Shown here: one piece after another, positions 20,819 to 64,000 of the stretch
Layout: each line of letters begins with the position of its first letter
Position numbering within the stretch: position 1 is the first letter of the stretch
Source: Hexactinellida sp. DTS-2022
Lineage: Eukaryota; Porifera; Hexactinellida
Direction of reading: 5' to 3'
Assembly: GCA_028753945.1 (NCBI GenBank)
Contig: JAPNXP010000006.1
Coordinates: 744,001-808,000 of the forward strand
DNA length: 64,000 nt
Notes under the pieces: model-generated
The model's input: only the letters and a program-made list of their open reading frames with translations
The model's database searches: none
Told to the model about the DNA's origin: nothing
Translations under genes and position numbers: made by a program

Positions 20819-20965
20819 ATGGCAGATTCAGAAAATTTCAAAGAAGTTGAAAAATTCGATATCTCCAAACTGAAAAAGACAGAAACTAAGGAGAAAGTTA
20901 TCTTACCAACGAAGGCAGATATGGAACAAGCGAAAGCAGAAGAGAAAGAAGCACCTGCAAAATGA
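20819..20965 (+). CDS. Beta-thymosin, single WH2-like repeat
   Basis: A 48-residue ORF, shorter than usual ORF cut-offs. It begins MADSENFKEVEKFDISKLKK, and the actin-binding signature LKKTET is followed by KEKVILPTKADMEQAKAEE, the canonical beta-thymosin C-terminal helix (LPTKE.IEQEK in vertebrates). It would sequester G-actin 1:1. Almost all lysine and glutamate, no hydrophobic core, as for the family. It is intronless here, with a TATAAATA box 85 bp upstream and a pyrimidine-rich 5' UTR. The family is essentially confined to animals and close relatives, which supports a metazoan host. Confidence 0.95.
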   Translation: MADSENFKEVEKFDISKLKKTETKEKVILPTKADMEQAKAEEKEAPAK

Positions 20966-21183
20966 GTGTGCTTATTTATTTCTATGAGTGTTTGTGTTAG
21001 ATTATCTCCGCTAGATTATTAATGTTTGTTGTTATTGTTTTCTCCAATACTACATACTATATGAATATGATTTAGTGTCCCAGATTTGAATCTTATTTTA
21101 TGGGTAATCTAATTAATTTAATTTTAATTTAATTTTAAGGGAATTGGGAACATAAAAAATTTTACCAAAAAATAGGTTTATAA

Positions 21184-22108
21184 CAGTGTTCCGCAACCTT
21201 TTTGAATCTCGAGGCCAATTTTCTAAAGCCCACAGCTGTGCCGGCCGCAATAAAAAATTGGAAAAAATTCCCTTAGTGCAGTGTTTCTCAACAGCGGGGT
21301 CGCGACCCCATGTGGGGTCGCCATTAATATTTCTTGGGGTCGTTGAATAATTTATTGAGGTCTTAATGTCACCAAAATTATTAAAATTTTATCAGATTAC
21401 TTATTTGGAGCTCAATTAGAATACGATTCTGAACCCAAAGTTGCGACATTTCATAGTATTTGCAGAACATAAGCGCTTAAAAAAATATTTGACTTTAAAC
21501 GTGTACAGTACACCCTCGCTAATCAGAACAGGAGAAACCAAAATATTATTCTAATAAATGTTGGAAAAATCGAAAATTGCAATGGTAGTATAAAAGATAA
21601 GTCTCAGGCAAGTATTTTAAGGAGTACACAAGTTGTTTAGTGCGGAATAACAAGTTTGTACAAGTTTGTTTCGGATTAGCGAGATTCTCATTTATAAATG
21701 CCCATAGAAAATGCATTATTTCACTAATCCGAACGAATTCACTAATCGGTACAGAAGATTTCTGAATCGGAACACCTCTGTTCGGATTAGCGAGGGTGTA
21801 CTGTAGTACTATTTTCATAGGAGATTTTTGGGTTTGTTAGGGGAGTATAAATAACAAATTACGCATAATATAATGATGGTTTTCAAATTCAATGTGTGTT
21901 TATAACAGAGATTACCATTCCCGCCCAAATTGATAACCAGGCTCTGAATAGTATCCAAATTTTTGATATAAATTCAAAGGCCTACATGGAACTTCAAATC
22001 CAAAAGAGATTCTGTAAAACAATTATTTTCTTTGAAGAAATTCTGTCGGCCGCAAAAATTAATTTGCCGGCCGCATGCGGCCGGCAAATGAAGGGTTGCG
22101 GAACACTG
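21184..22108. mobile_element. hAT-like non-autonomous element with 8-bp target duplication
   Basis: Ends CAGTGTTCCGCAACCTTTTT and AAGGGTTGCGGAACACTG. It is flanked by perfect 8-bp direct repeats GTTTATAA (left immediately before 21184, right immediately after 22108). Eight-base duplications and CAG..CTG ends are hAT hallmarks. The inside holds CCGGCCGCA palindromes, a truncated second element starting near 21278 (CAGTGTTTCTCAACAGCGGG, then GGGGTCGCGACCCC) and the TA-type MITE 21506-21803. Confidence 0.85.
21506..21803. mobile_element. MITE, TIR family 10 (CAGTACACCCTCGCTAATC)
   Basis: 298 bp with near-perfect ends CAGTACACCCTCGCTAATCA and GGATTAGCGAGGGTGTACTG, TA on both sides. It is nested in the hAT-like element. 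A lone end of the same family is at about 39225-39255. Confidence 0.85.
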
Positions 22109-22414
22109 GTTTATAATAAAAAGAATTTGTTTGTGTCCCAACTTTTATAAACATTAAGCACATAATATATTTTAATTTAGATAGCTTGAGCCCACAAATT
22201 ATTCGCGTCCAAGTTAGTTTATAAAATATCTGCAAATATAATTTAGCCAGTAGCCGGTCAATTTAAGCGACGCACTTTTGTACAAAAAATCTTTTGATTT
22301 CTACCTATCGCATCGGATTTTTTAGATTTGGTTTGCTTGAAAATAATTCCGTTTTATTATCAGCAACGTACCTGTGATTCCAAACATTTCGTAAAGACTC
22401 CTAAATCGGAAAAT

Positions 22415-22564
22415 ACAGTAGAACTTCGTTAGTACGAACTCTATTTCACATCCCCTCAAAGCCTTTTCTCATTTCACTACAAATGATATTAGTTCATACG
22501 CATTCAGGATTAGGCGAACGTGTTTTTACGGTCCCCTGATGTTCGTACTAACGAGGTTTTACTG
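22415..22564. mobile_element. MITE, TIR family 2
   Basis: 150 bp, TA-CAGTAGAACTTCGTTAG...CTAACGAGGTTTTACTG-TA, with the family-2 middle 'ctcaaagccttttc' and 'ttttacggtcccctgatgtt'. Confidence 0.8.
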
Positions 22565-22882
22565 TATACAGTAGCGATCCCCAATCTTTTTCTGCCCACA
22601 ATTGCAAATACCATTCATTCTGTGAACCCTCCCATTGACCATAATACAAATTTTGAGATCTTATAGCCTACGGACCCTCTACTGTCATCAGTGGACCACT
22701 GGTATACCTCATAGATGTAACTTGTTCCTCGAAATTCTAACTGGGCGAAACCTAATTTTAGGTATTCTTCCGAAAACTGTTTGGGGCCTGTGTATATTAT
22801 TGCCAAACTAAAAAAAACCGTGGCCATTTGACTTTATACTTTAGCGCTGTTTCAGAGAAATTTTTTTCTTTCAGAATATAAA

Positions 22883-23060
22883 CAGTGAACTCCCCTTATA
22901 ACGAAGTCGGATATAACGAAATAACCGCTTATACGAGATGGATATTTCCCCAGAGCACTAAATACATTAATTATTATCCGCTTATAACGATAAATGAATA
23001 TCAGGATATAACGAAGTAATTTACAGGTCCCAAGCACTTCGTTATAACGAGAGTTCATCG
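22883..23060. mobile_element. MITE, TIR family 3 (CAGTGAACTCCCGTTATAAC)
   Basis: Starts CAGTGAACTCCCCTTATAAC and closes 'cgttataacgagagttcatcg'. The middle 'cccagagcactaaatacatt' and 'ttattatccgc' are shared with copies at 47850-47985, 48460-48580, 51640-51735 and 55420-55597. It ends 55 bp before the COG1 start codon. Confidence 0.75.
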
Positions 23061-23115
23061 TATATGCATTCTATATTTCTAGCTTGGAAGTTAAATAATT
23101 TAGTAATTATATTCT

Positions 23116-25707
23116 ATGATGAACCAATCTGATACTGTGAGCATTGCGAATGAAATATTTCGGAAGAAATCTTTAGTTGAGATTCGTACGATAGAATCTA
23201 AGCTCCGAAATCAGGTCAGAGAGAAAAAGGAAGAATTGAGACACACTGTAGGCGAGCAATATAGGAATGTTATAGATTCCGGTGAAAATGTGTGTAACAT
23301 GCAAACGAGTTGTGTAAACGTTAAAAATACTTTACAAACACTGGCTGAAAGAATGAAAATTAATTTCAAAGGAATAAATAGGACGGTTGATAGTCATAGA
23401 AACGGTAGTGGTAGTGAGGAATTTGAGTATTCACAAGGTTTGGTTCAGTTGTATAACACGCCTTCTGGTATATGGACTGCTCTTGCGAATGGAAAGTTCT
23501 TTCAAGCAACGATTTTATATGTAAAATCACAGGAAATTATTTCCAAATTCAGTCTATTGGAAGCGAATTCAGATTACAGTAAATCTCTGTACCTAACTTG
23601 TCCCGTTATTTGTGACCATGCACTATTGTCAAACTCTCTTCAGTCTACTGTGCTAGCACATACAATAAAGGGATTAGGTAAGACACAAAATCCCGAATCT
23701 TTGACTGAAAATTTAATCGCTTTACAAATAATGCGTGGGTGTTCGACTGAAGAAATTTTCCGCGATTTTTTGCTTTCAAGAGGCAGTGCTTTGCGAAATA
23801 TATTCGAAATTCCGGATCAAGGAACCCGACAACAACTAACCGAAATTTCACAGTTGATTATTTCAACACTGCACGATTTAAAATGCATATTTTTCCCATC
23901 AAAATCTACGAATGAAGTCCTGATAACTGTAATAAAACAAAAAGTTATTTTAGATGAAAATTTTCCTAAAATATTGGATTTGAGTGAAGCGAATATTAAA
24001 TTTATACAAACAGAGGCAAAGAGTTGGATTGAGAATATTGAAACCGAATTGGCGCCTAAAATAGCAGAAAGTCTCGTATTTGTTACAAATGCGAAAGGTC
24101 TCACTTCAATTCGCGATTTTATTCTCGAATCTTTGAACCAATTTATCCTTGAAATAAACCGCGATTCGTCCAACAGGGAAAATCAATTTCCTGAATCTCA
24201 TGATTTTCTCAAACTCCTATGCATTGAAGTGATCGGGGAATCCAAAGGCATTTGGGAGATTTTCATCGGAAATCCGTTATTAGCCAAAATGGAGAATTTG
24301 ATCAGTGAAAGCTTCACTGAAGTTGTCAAATGTTTTTCTGAAGCTTTGGAAGTTAGTGTTTACGAAATACATTCAATCGATTTGTCCGAATTCGGGAATT
24401 TTGAGATTAATTTGGCAAATTTTCTCTGGAATGAAATATCTGAAAACAGGAATCTCAATTCTCAAGTTATAGGCTATACCCCTAGCATTCACAAACTCTG
24501 TCAAGTTCTAGATAATCTCCTCAAAAGCTCACAAACTGAAATCCAAAACTTTATCACTCCAAACCAAACGAAAATTCACAAACTAGCCTTCTCTCTCCCA
24601 GATTATAACCAACAAATTTCACAACTTTTACGCGCGAAATGTTCCTACGCCTTAACCGCAATAATCGCATTGATAAGTGAGAAAACCGCGAGTTTAGCCA
24701 ATGAATATGAGGAGTTATATAGAAACTCTGAACACACACAGTCAGTTCTGAATGCACTCGTATTCGTGGGAAGATTAGGCGTTAATATTCGCGATAATTG
24801 CGCAATTTTAGAATCAATCTTATCCAGAGACGAACCTGACCAATGGAATATTCATAAAACTCAACTTTTAGAATTAACACGACCCGCATTTACACAATGG
24901 ATACACAATATAGCTAATCGCACAGCTCAATTCCTTTCAACTTCTCTAGAAGAGTTCTGCGAATCTTCACACCTCTCTCTTCTCACCTCGGATTGGACGG
25001 AAGTGCGAATCGAAGAGGAGAGAGAGGATGGACAGCGACACGAAACAGCCAGCTCTCTGCCCACAAAACCCTCTCCTATCCTCTATCAAGCTATATTTAC
25101 CGTTTGTCAAGAGATACATAGAGTGTTAGTTTCCGAACAATCTATTCTGTTACAGCTAGCCGATATACTTATTAGCAAATACATTGAAATATACAAAAAG
25201 TATATTGAGAATAGCAAAAAGCGATTTTTGGCCACAAAACTCCCACAGAACTTTGCTTTACAACTCTTATTCGATGTAAAATGGTTATTGAATGTGGTAC
25301 CACATAGCGATACACAAAGTGGGATTAACCGCGATATTAATACTGTTTTATTGCTGATAGAAGATTCAATTGATCCTTTCGATTTAGACGTCTATAAACC
25401 GTACATACACACAGCTATTCAAACCCAGTTGCAGCTAAACTCAGTTCTATTTGGGAGCTTTACAAGTCTGTCACGTAAACAATTACCAAAACAACAACAA
25501 TTAACTCCTCAAGCTCCTAAATTTGAAATTAAAATACACAATATTGTTCCTTTGGCACCAAATGTTTCGAGATTTATTTTGCTACCTGTTAGCTCTGTTC
25601 AGAAAACCGACAGTCAACCGAAATCAAAATCGATCCACGCGAAATTTGACACCTCACATCCTAAAATTAATTATATAGAAAATGAATTGAGTTTCTTTGC
25701 TAATTAA
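23116..25707 (+). CDS. COG1: Conserved oligomeric Golgi complex subunit 1
   Basis: 863-residue intronless ORF starting MMNQSD. The N-terminal coiled-coil matches COG1/Vps51-type subunits: EIRTIESKLRNQVREKKEEL followed by VGEQYRNVIDSGENV. Further family blocks are GIWTALANGKFFQATILYV, AKGLTSIRDFILESL, ANFLWNE and ALQLLFDVKWLL. The diagnostic IDPFDLDVYKPYIHTA...SVLFGSF and the late HNIVPLAPNVSRFILLP correspond to the C-terminal part of animal COG1. The protein is a lobe-A subunit of the COG tether that controls retrograde vesicle traffic within the Golgi and so glycosylation-enzyme recycling. It is shorter than vertebrate COG1 (about 980). An insertion of charged residues sits near 620-650. Confidence 0.95.
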   Translation: MMNQSDTVSIANEIFRKKSLVEIRTIESKLRNQVREKKEELRHTVGEQYRNVIDSGENVCNMQTSCVNVKNTLQTLAERMKINFKGINRTVDSHRNGSGSEEFEYSQGLVQLYNTPSGIWTALANGKFFQATILYVKSQEIISKFSLLEANSDYSKSLYLTCPVICDHALLSNSLQSTVLAHTIKGLGKTQNPESLTENLIALQIMRGCSTEEIFRDFLLSRGSALRNIFEIPDQGTRQQLTEISQLIISTLHDLKCIFFPSKSTNEVLITVIKQKVILDENFPKILDLSEANIKFIQTEAKSWIENIETELAPKIAESLVFVTNAKGLTSIRDFILESLNQFILEINRDSSNRENQFPESHDFLKLLCIEVIGESKGIWEIFIGNPLLAKMENLISESFTEVVKCFSEALEVSVYEIHSIDLSEFGNFEINLANFLWNEISENRNLNSQVIGYTPSIHKLCQVLDNLLKSSQTEIQNFITPNQTKIHKLAFSLPDYNQQISQLLRAKCSYALTAIIALISEKTASLANEYEELYRNSEHTQSVLNALVFVGRLGVNIRDNCAILESILSRDEPDQWNIHKTQLLELTRPAFTQWIHNIANRTAQFLSTSLEEFCESSHLSLLTSDWTEVRIEEEREDGQRHETASSLPTKPSPILYQAIFTVCQEIHRVLVSEQSILLQLADILISKYIEIYKKYIENSKKRFLATKLPQNFALQLLFDVKWLLNVVPHSDTQSGINRDINTVLLLIEDSIDPFDLDVYKPYIHTAIQTQLQLNSVLFGSFTSLSRKQLPKQQQLTPQAPKFEIKIHNIVPLAPNVSRFILLPVSSVQKTDSQPKSKSIHAKFDTSHPKINYIENELSFFAN

Positions 25708-27433
25708 ATTTAATCGTAATCTCACAATTATTGTTATATAATTCCTTTTGTCTCTAAGTGTTTAATAAGATGCTGCCATATAATTTTTTCCAATAGTTTG
25801 TGATAATAGGAATCCTATATTTCTATGTATATTTATATGATTTGCTTTTAAATATGCATTCATAACATAGTTTATTGCCTCAATATAACCTTTAGAAATT
25901 TATTGTGTTAGTCTAATTGAGAGAGATATCTATTGGTATATTCTGTCTCCAATTATATACTTCAATATTGCGATATTTGGGTTAGGTTTCATAATAGATT
26001 TGTGTTCTTATTCTTGCATATCAATTTTAAATAAATTATTTCAGAGATGGGTTGAATTCTAATTAAAATCCTTAATTCCCATTCCTACTCTTAATTTGGG
26101 ATTTAAATCCCATTCCTTAAGTTTTGAGATTTCACACTAATTCCAAATCCCATTCTGAATGGGATTGGATTTAAATATAAAACTATATTTCCCTAGGGAT
26201 TTGCCCGATATCTGAAATTTATTTTCAATCTTCACTATTTCAACTTATATCCTTGATAGATACACCGTATTAAGTATATAGTTATATTGATTTTTCATTT
26301 GAGTATTTATTTGTTATAATTTTAGCCTTTTCAGGTCAATTAATGGAACAGTTTTGAAGCATTATGTTCATAGACAGATTGACGTATCTCATTCTAGTTA
26401 ACTTGTCACATAATTTATTAGGTTTCGAGTCCATTAAGGTAATATTTATATTCAGGCTTCTCTGCTCATTAATCTGCTCTTCCAATAGCGATACAGGCCA
26501 TTTGTCTCAGTTGCTCTATTAACAGTGCTTTTTAGCAATTTCCTAAGTTAAGATATGTTAATTTAGTTCCCATTATTAAGAATGTATTTGTTCAAACTGC
26601 TACATACGTATTAATTTAAGTATATTTGTAATTCTGTTCATAACAGAGAATTCATTTAACATCGGTTAGATCATGGAAACAACATTCGTTTATTTTAACT
26701 AATTATCTGGACTGGTTGGTTAGGTGTGCTTAGGGTTTCATTCATTTGAATGTATTTATTTATAGGCCATAGGAATCTGAAAAATGATGAAACTTTGGGT
26801 GTGCCAAGTAGATAATATGAAATTACTTACCGTATAGAAATCCCATTCCCCTTATTGGACTACTGTTCGTGGTAAACTTGTTTCTTACATCATATTGTAT
26901 TAACGCACTTTAGCATAGTTGTCATTATTTTCTATTTTTGTGTTGCTTAAGATTATCTATTAAATAACACTCCCAAATAGCAATAGAGTAAACTTCATTA
27001 GTACGAACACGGTTAATACGAACACTATTTGAGGCTCCTCCAAAGCCTTTTCAATACAAATGACACCAATCAATGCGATTTTCGGATAAGGAGTACACAT
27101 TTTGACTGTCCTATAATGTACGTCTAATTATTATAACTAACTAATATCACAAAGCATATAGCAAGCAATAATCACCTATAGGTTGAATGTTTTATCAAAA
27201 AGCAAATTATTATATTTGCAAGCGAATTATATAGCAATGTTGTTATCAATTGACGAATATGGGAATTCATATGAATGGAATGGGGCTTTTTTCCTGTTGG
27301 AATTCTGTGAAATTATATGGGAAATGGGAACCCACGGTAACCCTGTCAATTAATGAGATCATAGAGCTGAGACAATTTACTGATAACTTATTAACATTGG
27401 CCTTATTTAAAATATCTTTATTATTGACAATTA

Positions 27434-27606
27434 CAGTAGTGTTCGCCTAATAGCAATTGCTCTAATAGCAATATTGCTCTATTAGCAAGTTACTTTTTGT
27501 CCCCAAGCGAGCATTTAATGTAAAATTTGTTCCTCTAATAGCAAGTTCGCCTATTAGCAAGGAAATTTCGTGCAAAATTCGACTTGCTATTAGACGAACA
27601 CCACTG
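27434..27606. mobile_element. MITE, TIR family 1, best-preserved copy
   Basis: 173 bp, TA-CAGTAGTGTTCGCCTAATAG...CTATTAGACGAACACCACTG-TA. The inside is 'ttgctctattagcaa' repeated in both orientations and a central 'cccaagcgagcatttaatgt'. Confidence 0.85.
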
Positions 27607-28084
27607 TATTTGGAACTTCATAGTAGGGCTTGTTCTATTGACTGTTATATAAATTAATTAACACTTATTTGTTATAATAGAAATGTTCCAATTAGCGAGT
27701 AATTAATTAATATTGTTTCTATAAGGCACCTATCTCTTCTCAAATATTTTATTCTAATTTCCTTTTGTCCAAAATACGTATTCATATTTTCCAGAAATGA
27801 CAATTGGAAGCGAGAACGGTTTTTCTTGACAAATGAATGCTTTTAAAATACAAAGTACATACGTAAACGTACCAGTATAAAGTTCCTTATAAGTAAGTAA
27901 TCTAATCTAATGGTTAATTTACTTTAATTAATTAAATAGCAACTTTAATATGAAGAGTGATTTATTTAAACTTGTTCTTTTTCACAGTTTGTTTTTATTT
28001 AATTTATTTTTTGAGAATTTACATTTTTGACAATTGGGCCGTATAACACTCACTCACTTACTCACTTGCAGTCATTTATGTCAA

Positions 28085-28240
28085 CAATTTCGTTTTATTA
28101 TGAACAAGCCCTATGGCCCAATTTAACAACTTACATAGGGTTTGTATTATGTTGAGTTCGCTTATTATGAAGTCTCTCTTTTATGAACACAATTTTTGCT
28201 CCCTTGAATCCCTTGAACGAACCTGCCTGTATTTATATTA
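28085..28240 (-). mobile_element. Family-7 MITE copy, uninterrupted core
   Basis: Reads 'aacaagccctatggcccaat', 'ttaacaacttacatagggtt' and 'gcttattatgaagtctctc'. It gives the empty-site sequence for the nested insertion at 18958-19282. Confidence 0.65.
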
Positions 28241-28633
28241 TGCTATAATTAATACCGTATTATTATACAGGATGGAGGTATAACTTTGTAATTAATTAAA
28301 TATAATATTTGGAACTAAAAATGCTTAATATACACAATTTATCTGAATATAATAGGGATAATATTCCATTCAAGTAAATACATCACAAATTCATGATTGA
28401 TTTATTGTAACCCAGTTAGGGGCTTGTATAATACCAAAGTCTTTAATTTTAGATAAATAAAGGAATTATTCATTCTGTTATATACCCGCCAACACCTTTT
28501 CTAAGTATTTTAAGACATTTTGGGGCATCAATAGTTCACCTTTGTGAAAGTGATTTATATTGAAATGTGTCAGCCTGAATTACGCCCATAAATAATTGCA
28601 ATCTTGAGATAGTTGTCGTTTCAACAGTTACTA

Positions 28634-28816
28634 CAGTAAAACCTGAAGAAAGTGAACACCCTGGTTCAGCCAAATTGTTCACTTTTGAGAGGTGTTCATT
28701 TTCATTATTTTTCATAACGTGTGTCTAAAGCAATTGCAAATATTTGGACCTAGAAAAAGTGTTCATGTTTTGGAGTTGTTCATTTCTTGAATGTATTCAC
28801 TTTTGGAGGTTTTAAT
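28634..28816. mobile_element. MITE, TIR family 9 (CAGTAAAACCTGAAGAAAGT)
   Basis: TA-CAGTAAAACCTGAAGAAAGT at the left and 'cttttggaggttttaatgta' at the right. Internal 'gtgttcatttt' and 'agtgaacacc' stretches face each other. Single good copy in the window, right end partly decayed. Confidence 0.6.
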
Positions 28817-29041
28817 GTATCCACTATAGTAAGCCCATAAATAATTGTAAATTGTATGAGATATTTGGCGTTTCAAAAGTTATTACAGTATCCACTATAG
28901 AAGGATTCCATATACCATCTAGCAAAAAAAAAACATTTTTAAAAAAGGATAAAACATTTTTTTTTAGCAAAAAGGTTACTACAGTCCCCACTATAGCAGC
29001 ATTCCATATAGCCTCTATCATCACTACTCATCACAATCGAG

Positions 29042-63935
<34,894 letters not shown>

Positions 63936-64000
63936 GTACCAGTGTCTTATCCTCGTGTGAAAATATTTACGTTTAATAACTTGTTTGTTTATCGTATCGC

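Larger units (their letters stand above)
20966..23115. other. Intergenic region between thymosin and COG1
   Basis: 2.15 kb dominated by mobile elements: a hAT-like element (21184-22108) with at least two others nested inside, a family-2 MITE (22415-22564) and a family-3 MITE (22883-23060). No gene is supported. Confidence 0.65.
25708..29041. other. Intergenic region between COG1 and the Ca2+-ATPase
   Basis: 3.3 kb. It contains low-complexity repeats of 'aattcccattcc' and 'aaatccc' (about 26045-26165), remnants of a family-2 MITE (about 26990-27130), a complete family-1 MITE (27434-27606), a family-7 copy (about 28085-28240), a short dispersed repeat (about 28480-28565) and a family-9 MITE (28634-28816). 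A 66-codon ORF at 27250-27450 has no recognisable features. The Ca2+-ATPase promoter or 5' UTR exons may lie here. Confidence 0.6.

Noticed and set aside
21896..22150. 84-codon ORF with short hydrophobic runs
   Set aside because: Lies inside the non-autonomous hAT-like element and spans its terminal repeat.
27250..27450. 66-codon ORF upstream of PMCA
   Set aside because: No motif or signal and it overlaps the start of a MITE.

Overview
The window is nuclear DNA from an invertebrate animal. It has spliceosomal introns with GT..AG borders, TATA-type core promoters, AT-rich intergenic DNA, and a typical metazoan gene set: MPP-type MAGUK, beta-thymosin, PMCA with a C-terminal calmodulin-binding region, YPEL5, ATG5, COG1 and epsilon-tubulin. 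Epsilon-tubulin implies centrioles or cilia. An early-branching animal such as a sponge would fit, but that is a guess; no species-level marker is visible. Coding exons are compact and many genes are intronless (TUBE1, YPEL5, MPP, MRPL12, the class-V aminotransferase, COG1, thymosin, the dispanin-like genes). Others have introns that I could join by phase and homology (MRH receptor, PSMB5, PDI, ATG5, PMCA).

Layout. 1-3374 (-): a receptor with repeated mannose-6-phosphate-receptor-homology (MRH) domains, running off the left edge, with the whole epsilon-tubulin gene (1173-2549, same strand) inside its first intron. 3742-4089 (-): YPEL5. 6219-7976 (+): MPP-family MAGUK. 10291-12339 (+): proteasome subunit beta-5 in 3 exons. 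13116-15372 (+): a two-thioredoxin-domain PDI with an ERp29-like tail in 3 exons. 15961-16542 (+): mitochondrial ribosomal protein L12. 17166-18449 (-): isopenicillin-N-epimerase-like PLP enzyme. 20819-20965 (+): beta-thymosin. 23116-25707 (+): COG1.

The right half (29042-63935, +) is a single plasma-membrane Ca2+-ATPase gene. I reconstruct 17 exons with matching phases, giving 1206 residues from ATG to TGA. Two of its introns host other genes. Intron 10 (about 15 kb) carries six small two-transmembrane CD225/dispanin-like genes (five antisense, one sense), amplified by inverted duplication and lying in two overlapping large palindromes. Intron 13 carries a complete antisense ATG5 gene.

Non-coding DNA is packed with short non-autonomous DNA transposons. 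At least ten TIR families begin CAGT, end ACTG and sit in TA target sites (Tc1/mariner, pogo/Tigger style). Others have 8-bp target duplications (hAT style). Nested insertions are common. Several introns carry tandem repeats directly against splice sites. The clearest case is a perfect 21 x 26-bp array whose last unit supplies the acceptor of PMCA exon 8, so that every unit is a copy of that 3' splice site. I found no autonomous transposase gene, CRISPR array or RNA gene that I can support.
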